The notes under the pieces are model-generated. The model saw only the letters and a program-made list of their open reading frames with translations, was not told where the DNA came from and searched no databases. The translations under genes were made by a program, and so were the position numbers. Shown here one piece after another: positions 57,209-64,000 of a DNA stretch of 64,000 nt; position 1 is the stretch's first letter, and every line of letters starts with the position of its first letter. This stretch comes from Gamarada debralockiae (lineage: Eukaryota; Ascomycota; Leotiomycetes; Helotiales; Hyphodiscaceae). The stretch is from positions 1 through 64,000 of the forward strand of contig NXFV01002030.1 of NCBI GenBank assembly GCA_002803225.1. The letters run 5' to 3'.

Positions 57209-59965
57209 TTACGCAGGCGTCTGCTTGGGAAACTCTCCCGGAATATGCAGCTGCGAAACACTCTGGACGCTCCTATGATTTTGTCCAGCTGCCGACGTTG
57301 GCGATGTATCTTCGGTCAAAGGTCTCACTATCGTTTCGAGGGGATTGGGTACATTTTCAGTTTGGGCGGTGACGGCTTGGTTCGGATACGTATCGCTCAT
57401 GATTCCCGCACCGCTTACTAGAAGGTCACTCTGGCTACGTCCGCCAGACATGAACCTTTCGTCTGATGGGATGGCCTTAAGAGTGTCAGGGGCAGCAACC
57501 AGTGCTGCTTCGCGAGCGGCCTGTGCTTCGAGGTTCTGGGCGTGGGCATCAGTTGCTGCGACCTTGGCGGACTCGAGAGCTGCTTGATCCTCCAGCTTGG
57601 TCGCTTTGCCTTGTTGGTGATGGTGATATGCTCCTGCTCCGGCAGCCCCTAAAGCTGCACCACCGAGTCCAGCGGTAGTCAGACCTGCTGAAGCCTGCCC
57701 AGCAGGAATATGGGATTCGGGTTGGTTGTAAATTGGTTGGTCGGTATAGGGGTTGATGCCGTCTTGTTGTGCGTAGTGATTGACCATAGCGGCATGGGTT
57801 GGCGAGGTAGATGAATCTTCACCATAGTGTTGACCGATTGCACTGCCAGGTAAAGCGCCCGCAGCAGCAACTACATCGCGATCTTGGACATCTCCGAAAC
57901 CGGAACTTCCACTAGAAGGCGAAAGAGGAGCTTGTAAGCCACGTGTCGGGTTGACGATAAGATCAGCTGATGGAAATCGCCCACCTGGTTGGGGACGTTT
58001 TGGCAGCACGTCTTGCTTCGGTCCCTGGGTTGCAACAGCCGAAGCTGAGACAGAGAATGGCTCATCGTCTTCTTCGTCCATAATTCCGTCGCTGCTGATG
58101 GAGCCAGCCTTCTGTGATGTTAAACTGATGCTGCGCGCGTGTTGGCGCACGAACGCATTGCGCTCTTGTGGTGACTTTTCAGTCAATATCTTGATATCTT
58201 CGTACCAAGCCAGCATTGTTTCATAGCTCTCTGCACGGAATACCCATGAGTGTCCTCGGTGCATTGAACCAGTCTGACGGCCCTTCAGCATGAACTTGTT
58301 GGAAGAACTACCTTCTGTTGAATGGGATCCAAGCTTCTGTTCGGGTAGGTAAAGAGACATAATGGGGGCCTGAGTCTTGTCTGCAGACTTGAATTCGTGC
58401 AGGTGAGTCGGAGAAAGTACATACCTAAAAAGGGTTAGCAGATATGAGACTGCATAGCAACTATTAGACTCACCATCCCGCCGTATACCTGCGAAACAGT
58501 GTCAGCAAAAGTAGTGCTCATTTGAAGGGAGTAAAACTTACGATTTCAAGTACTTAGACTTTCTTTCTAGTAGTCCTGCTCGGACTTCTTGCGCTAACTC
58601 GTTGTCTCGTCCTGGATATTGAATGTGTTGCGCTTGTCGAACGGGTGTGTTTGGGTCAACAAAGTGCTCATCCTTCTCCACAAATACATTCCATTCATGA
58701 TCCTTCGGCATAGCAATTGGACCAGTGCGTAATTCCTCTACCACGGAGTAGGCTGCATCGGCCTCGCGCTTAAGGATGCCGGCGTAGGCATTGTAGGATT
58801 TTTGGATTTCGCCAACAACAATGGACTCGAGTTCTCTCCCTGATGCTTCGAGGTTGAGGTATGCCTGTTCAGGAGTCAGCACTAGGAAGACTTCATGTAT
58901 TCTTCCAAAATATACCTGGTGCAGATAATTCTCCTCGTCGATCTGCTTCTCGACCTGGCGATCCACTGCAAGCTTAAGTAGGTAAGGATCTTGTTTTCCG
59001 GTCATTGCAGCTGGGTCCACATCCGATTGTCCCAAAGCTTCCTGAAGACTGTTCACTGCTCTCCTGGTACTTTCCATCTCTTTGTCTACAGAATTCTTGA
59101 AATCACCACTAAGCGCCTTGATTTCCTTGATCTTCTGTTGCAGATCACTCCGTAGCCCCACCAAAGCCAGAATCACATCGTTCTCGATGTCCTTCGACTT
59201 GTTCGCTTCTGCGATGGCATTCTTGTGGTATCCGCGCAGCACTTGAAGAGCATCGTCAATACCGCCAGACTCCAGGAAGATGTTGGGGGCAGTGGTATTG
59301 TTTATGACGTTAGCAATCTTCAAGAGATTCTTTGCTCTATGATCATAGCTTGTTTGTATTTCTCTGAAGTATGTGATGAGATCTTTTAGGATTTTGCGCC
59401 AAGCTATAATCGACACTTCGAATCAGCAACAGCTTCGCAATCATTGGACGGAAAACATGCCTTGGAATCTGTTTGCAAGAATCTCTGTAGGATTTCCGCT
59501 GGTGGGGACCGGGGAGTAGAAAGCACTTTGCATCTCGTCGATATCTCCAGATGGTTGTAACGCCAGACTGCGAACACTGCCGGCCCTCGAGCTACGCCGA
59601 CTTGAACTCCTCTTTAGGCTTCCACTTCGTTTCAGTGACGACTTCTTTTTCAAAGTACCTGCCCGCGACGGCATTATGCTATCGCCTTGCGACAGGATAG
59701 AATTGGTGCGCTGCATTGGGCCGTCTATTATTGAGCTCCCCCGTTGGCTGGCGTCCCACTCCTCGTTGAATCGACCGTAGTTTGGTTGCGCAACAGACTG
59801 CGACAGCGGCGAGGAGGTTGAGGGATTGCCTGGCGTTGATCCAAAGTCTGCGGCAGCTGTTGATAGTGCAAGGTTTGCTCGTGGGGTACTGCTTGCTCCG
59901 TATCCTCTTTCAAGATGTGTTTGTGAGGGAGAAGGGCCGGCTGAAGTTGCGTTGAGAGAGGCCAT
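57209..59965 (-). CDS. SLM1: SLM1/SLM2-like PH-domain TORC2 effector, 848 aa
   Basis: Five exons: 59461-59965, 58916-59403, 58542-58864, 58475-58489 and 57209-58424. The N-terminal 160 residues are Ser/Arg-rich (LKKKSSLKRSGSLKRSSSRR). A coiled, F-BAR-like helical region follows (AWRKILKDLITYFREIQTSY to AYAGILKREADAAYSVVEEL), then a split PH domain (AGLLERKSKYLKSYTAGWYV, LMLKGRQTG, HSWVFRAESYETMLAWYEDI). The C-terminal third is low-complexity. Slm proteins bind PI(4,5)P2 and TORC2 at eisosomes and control actin and sphingolipid synthesis. Exon 4 is only 15 nt (G TAT ACG GCG GGA TG) and is required for the PH fold. Intron 1 (59404-59460) uses a GC donor, CAAG|GCATGT. Intron 2 (51 nt) is open and a multiple of three. 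Confidence 0.94.
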
Positions 59966-61420
59966 AGTGACGGAGAACCGCTGACGTAGTGTCTTGGTGG
60001 AAGTACTCGAACTAAATACGTTTCATTGTTAGACAGGTGAACGATGGGAGGAAGGAAATGAACAGGTCTGCTTCTACTAACCGCGTTGCCCGATTGGCAG
60101 AGCAGGTCGACTTTTGGGGCTCGAGACAAAACAAGAGTTCCGGCGATCTCGAAAATGTTTATGCGTTCAGGGAGTAGCACTGATGGTGTAGATGCGACAA
60201 TAGATTACTAAGAAGTAAATAATATAATCCTCTCAATATTTCATTGAGGTCAGGAAATGGTGGAATCGGAAGGAATGAAAGGAGTCGCCTGGTTTCTTTG
60301 GGTGCCGGATCCATTCTATCGGACGAGAGATGAGCTCTCCTATTGATGACGCACTTCACAGAGCAGGGGGGTAACAGTGAAAGCCACAACGCCGACGACT
60401 CAAAACGTCAAAAATCTACAACACCAGGCTGACCAAGACTTAAGAAATGGCCACATAGCCACCGACACGCAACGGCCGATCTCAAAGTCGCAAATACCAG
60501 CTTTTTGCTCGAAACTTGGGAGGATATCAGAATCTTCATGTTCCTTTGAGTGACTGTGCAGCAGATGATTGATTACAGCTACACAAAACATAAATCCTGC
60601 ATCCCTTGGCCCCGCGCCGGATCTATTTCGCATCCCAATCAAGGCTCAGGCTCGAACAAGTTTCAACTTCCATCCTCATCCAAGATTCCAATAGGTCACT
60701 CTGGGCTTCCTCACAATTCATCCACCTCCCAGGCTCCCAAAAGCTCCAATCATTCCATAATCCGAAAATCTCGGTCCATATCTCAAGAACTCGGGCTCAC
60801 TGTCCCCAAATCTCCAAACCAACTTAAATCCAATCCATCGAATGTCCAACCCCCTCAAAATGCCCCTTCAAGTCAGTGATTGGCTCATTACGTCAATCTA
60901 CTATGTGCAATTAGGATGCTGATCTCCCGACTTCCCCATCCAAGCTCGTCAATCTCAAATCGCGAACTCGTCGTCAGCACTATCATGTGATTACCGATCA
61001 TGAGCTTGTTTTGCACATGGAGTCTCCCGCTTTTAGCCTTCAGGAGCTCCTTGTCGAGCTGGACAGGGAAACATAATGGGATGACTTTGCTGAAGTCCTT
61101 GCTATATGTTCGATTAAACTATGATACTATGATCCGACGCCCTCTGACCATTCGCCCAACGCCGCTCAATGCAAGCAGCAAATATCCTCCCTCACAACCT
61201 AGCCAAGTAAACGCCACGCTTCCAGCAAATGCAACAGAGCATTATGTAAAAACCAGCGCAGAAAAACAATTCCAAGCAACTTCCATCGCCTGTCTCTCAA
61301 TCGTGGACTGTCTCCATCGGCCCCCTTTCAATCGTCCACTCCAAATGAACAATTGGAAATACCCCTTTCCGCCCCGTTCTCAATCAATCACTTACAATGA
61401 ATGATTCAAACCATCCCTCC
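59966..61420. other. 1.5-kb intergenic region with a possible gene relic
   Basis: No intact gene. From ATG 61017 the plus strand reads MESPAFSLQELLVELDRET, then TAA (61074), then WDDFAEVLAICSIKL, then TGA (61122), then YYDPTPSD. Both stops could arise from CAA and CGA by a C-to-T change, so this may be a decayed coding segment; the evidence is weak. An Asn/Ser/Pro-rich open frame at 60550-60879 has no ATG at its start and no motif. Confidence 0.3.
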
Positions 61421-63015
61421 CTATTCCTTCCCCGCACCTTCGAGATTCCCATTACTCGCCATAGCTTTCAACCTCGTCCTTCTCCGTGGCGGGGTCTTAG
61501 GCGGTAATTTCTTTGCCGGCCCTTTCCCACCATTAACGACCAACATCGGCGGAATAGGAGGCGGCGGATGTCTCCTCCTCCCCGGCGAAGCCTTCTTGTC
61601 ATTCTTAACCTCTTTCTCCACCTCCACTTTCCCATTCCTCTCAATCTCATCATGCACAGCATCATCAAACTCCTTCCGACTCGGCGTCTGGACGCCGGGT
61701 TTCTCCATAACGGCCGCTACATCCACGACGCTGATCGAGCTCGCGGTCTGGCTAGGAGAGAGCGAGATTCCAAGAAGTTTGCGCGCTACTTCTCCCTCGC
61801 TGATATCTTCGTCGCGCAGCCAGGGGACCTTGGCTACGCGCTCGACGAGCCGGACTGTTGTTTCGTCTGCGGGTTCCCAGTGGGCATTTGCGGAGCCGCC
61901 AAGGATGGAAAGAACTTTCACTATTTCGTCGCGCTTGTAGTGGGGTGGTTGATTCAGTTGCGTGTAAGCTAGCAATGGGTATAGGACTCGGAGGTAGGTA
62001 TGCCGGAGAGAGACCAGCTCGTTGGGTAGATCGAGGAGGTTGCGAATTATTACGTCTAAGAGGACGCGGAGATCGTTGGTGTAGAAGTATTCGTGCGTGG
62101 CTTTTGTGGTGAAGAGAAGATAGAGGAGTTTCAAAATTAGGAGTTGGAGGGAGGTCTCGGTTTCTCGGTTTAGGAGGAGGATGATGTTCTCGCCAAATGT
62201 CATATAGGAGGATCCGTAGAGGGAGAGGAGTTTGATTACGCGGTTTGTGAGAGGTGGTGGGGCCTGGGGAGAGGTTGGCGAGGCGGTGGATGCTACCATG
62301 TATTGTTCATTCAAGACTAGCTGTCAAGTTGTCAGTCAATGCCAAGATAAAATGGGTTCTGTAACAAACCAAGACTCGAATGACCGGATAATGATATGGA
62401 TCATCAACATCATCCGACAGCTCCTCAATAATCTCAAAGAGATAAGTGACAAATTCATCATCTACCTGTCCCAGATCCTCAGGACTCAGCCGCTGCATCC
62501 TAGACATTTCATACAAGAGCTCCAGCAGCAACCTATGCAATCTCGCATCGTCCTTCTTTCCCTGCTTAATCAACTCAAGCAGTCTCGGGAAACAGCCCTC
62601 TTTATTCATCATCTCAAAAGTCGCTTCATGTTGTCGTCCATCGAACATGAGGAAGCTAGTCACCATATGTAACGTCTGAGGCTGATCCTCTTGAAGGAGG
62701 CAGTAAATGATCTGTTTCCTGACATAGTCCTTATTCGCCTCGAATATTTCGCTCTGCAGTAATTTCTGAGAGCATCGAGCGAGTTCATATTCGGAATGCA
62801 GGTATTCGTCTTTGAAATTCGTCGTAAAGTGTAGGTAGGATCGCAGGGCATTATCTAAAGCCTGATGGGATGGGCAGTCCGCGGAGAGAATGTCCTCGAG
62901 TTCCTACAACCACATTCATTAGCGGACAATTAAGTAAGAAGGTCGGCGCATGATTGCGTACTGCCCAGAATTGTTCAACATTGTCCAATGAGTAAGAGAC
63001 CTCGAATTCCTCCAT
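61421..63015 (-). CDS. LDB17: LDB17/SPIN90-family actin regulator, 495 aa
   Basis: Three exons: 62962-63015, 62370-62903, 61421-62320; introns of 58 and 48 nt. The 54-nt first exon supplies the start ([18 protein letters not shown]). The body is an all-helical armadillo-like domain typical of SPIN90/Ldb17/Dip1 ([98 protein letters not shown]). The C-terminus is Pro-rich and basic ([25 protein letters not shown]), a likely SH3-binding tail. Relatives activate Arp2/3 without a mother filament and act in cortical-patch endocytosis; in yeast Ldb17 binds Sla1. Length and layout match fungal members. Confidence 0.92.
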
Positions 63016-63457
63016 CTTCTTCCACGAAGTGAGGAGACGCTGACTATCGTGACTATCGTATATGCATCACGGGATTCGAAGGAGACGGCACTGAGTGTAC
63101 TTTCTATCGAATATGCATCGCAGAGGGCTATGAGAATTTGAAAAGATGTGTAGAGTTTGTGGAAGGCTGTCTCGTGGGATTGGAAATATTAGATGTCTCG
63201 ATGTTGAAGTGTGACCATCAATCAGCAATCGCCTCCATAGCGGGGGCGCTATTTCTTGGCAATCGGCGAGGCTGAAAACGCCACGTTTTCAGCAAAGGCT
63301 TTGGAATTGCATGACAGATCACGGTTTCTCAGACTTGATATGATTTCAGTTGTTTTGAATTTCATGGAAAAGCAATGCCTGAACGGATCTAATACATAGG
63401 TACATATATTTAAGATCACAGTCCCAAACTCCCGAATCACAACCCCACATCATGATC
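63016..63457. other. Gap between DNAJC3-like 3' end and LDB17
   Basis: Promoter of LDB17 and 3' flank of the J-protein gene, both minus strand. No gene seen. Confidence 0.4.
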
Positions 63458-64000
63458 TTAGCCAAATGGGAATCCCTGTTGTCCCCCAAACTTAAAACTG
63501 AACTGCGCACCACCACTGTGTCCACCAAATGGATTGCCGCCGCCATGATGGAAAGCTTGGAATGGACTACCCTGGAACGGATGTTGGCGTTGTTGTTCAT
63601 GATCATTTGGATCATCACCCTGGTCGTATCTAGCCTTAAGCTCAGGATCACTGAGCACCTCATACGCCTCGTTGACTTGTGCCATCTTCCTCTCCGCATC
63701 CTCCTTGGTGATTCCTAACTTGTGTGCTTTGTCTGGATGGTGTAGTTTGACCATCTTTCGATAAGCTCCCTTGATCTGCACCTCATCGGCGTCACGAGTA
63801 AGCCCGAGCACCTTATAATAGTCCTTTGTCTTGCTTCGTTTCAGTTCGACCTGAGCCTTCTGAAGCAGCTGGGGTACTTGCTGCGCTCCGGGGTGTGCTT
63901 CCTTCGCTTTGCTGAGAGTTCCGATGGCAGCGTCAAAATTTTCGGCTTCCATATGAGCGTTTGCCTTGGAGAGGAGACCGTAAAGGGAGTTTTCGTTGAG
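63458..64000 (-). CDS. DNAJC3/P58IPK-like co-chaperone, C-terminal part only
   Basis: The gene runs off the right edge, so only the last ~180 codons are seen; the frame is open to base 64000. The visible part starts in the last TPR-like helices (NSLYGLLSKANAHMEAENFD, AAIGTLSKAKEAHPG, VELKRSKTKDYY) and enters a J domain with the HPD motif (KMVKLHHPDKAHKLG) and [20 protein letters not shown]. It ends in a Gly/Phe/His-rich tail (GGHSGGAQFSFKFGGQQGF). TPR followed by a C-terminal J domain is the DNAJC3 (P58IPK) layout, an ER-lumen partner of BiP in the unfolded-protein response. The signal peptide and most TPRs must lie beyond the window, so localisation is inferred from the family. Confidence 0.9.
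   Translation of the reverse strand, partial: LNENSLYGLLSKANAHMEAENFDAAIGTLSKAKEAHPGAQQVPQLLQKAQVELKRSKTKDYYKVLGLTRDADEVQIKGAYRKMVKLHHPDKAHKLGITKEDAERKMAQVNEAYEVLSDPELKARYDQGDDPNDHEQQRQHPFQGSPFQAFHHGGGNPFGGHSGGAQFSFKFGGQQGFPFG

Overview
This window is nuclear DNA of a filamentous ascomycete (Pezizomycotina; a leotiomycete-like fungus is my guess, not proven). The evidence is dense genes with short 45-70 nt introns, a HET-domain protein, a CYP52-type P450, fungal forms of ATG4, POM152, SLM1, LDB17 and JJJ1, a divergent H2A/H2B pair, and AT-rich relics that look altered by repeat-induced point mutation (RIP). I assembled exons by hand. Every intact multi-exon model below has a total length divisible by three and keeps family motifs across its joins. 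I saw no rRNA, convincing tRNA, CRISPR array or bacterial-type operon.

Layout. 1-4.2 kb: an unrecognised intronless gene, then a degraded patch holding an AT-rich relic, an orphan exon-like fragment and a frameshifted short-chain dehydrogenase pseudogene. 4.5-19.8 kb: a housekeeping block with KGD2 (2-oxoglutarate dehydrogenase E2), a complex I B22-like LYR subunit, histones H2A and H2B, SQS1 (G-patch), ATG4, JJJ1 and an SPX-RING ubiquitin ligase. 21.2-33.4 kb: a MAPEG membrane protein, THS1, GAR1, phosphatidylserine synthase and a metzincin-jacalin protein, separated by roomy intergenic DNA. 33.5-41.4 kb: an accessory stretch with an AT-rich relic, a HET-domain gene, a secreted HExxH protease broken by one frameshift, a diverged repeat array and a pogo-like MITE. 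41.4-64 kb: a WHI5/NRM1-type repressor, CYP52, a 2EXR protein, POM152, a nuclear-looking UCH deubiquitinase, an FBXO21-like F-box protein, SLM1, LDB17 and the 3' end of a DNAJC3-like gene.

Most genes are unrelated housekeeping functions placed side by side; several are head-to-head pairs sharing a short promoter (KGD2/B22, H2A/H2B, SQS1/ATG4, JJJ1/SPX-RING, THS1/GAR1, POM152/UCH). No multi-gene biosynthetic or defence system is visible. The most unusual points are a high share of GC-AG introns (5 of about 56), a CaaX-like C-terminus plus a 54-nt repeat expansion in the SPX-RING ligase, an in-frame basic leader upstream of THS1, the protease-lectin fusion, and the two patches of gene decay.
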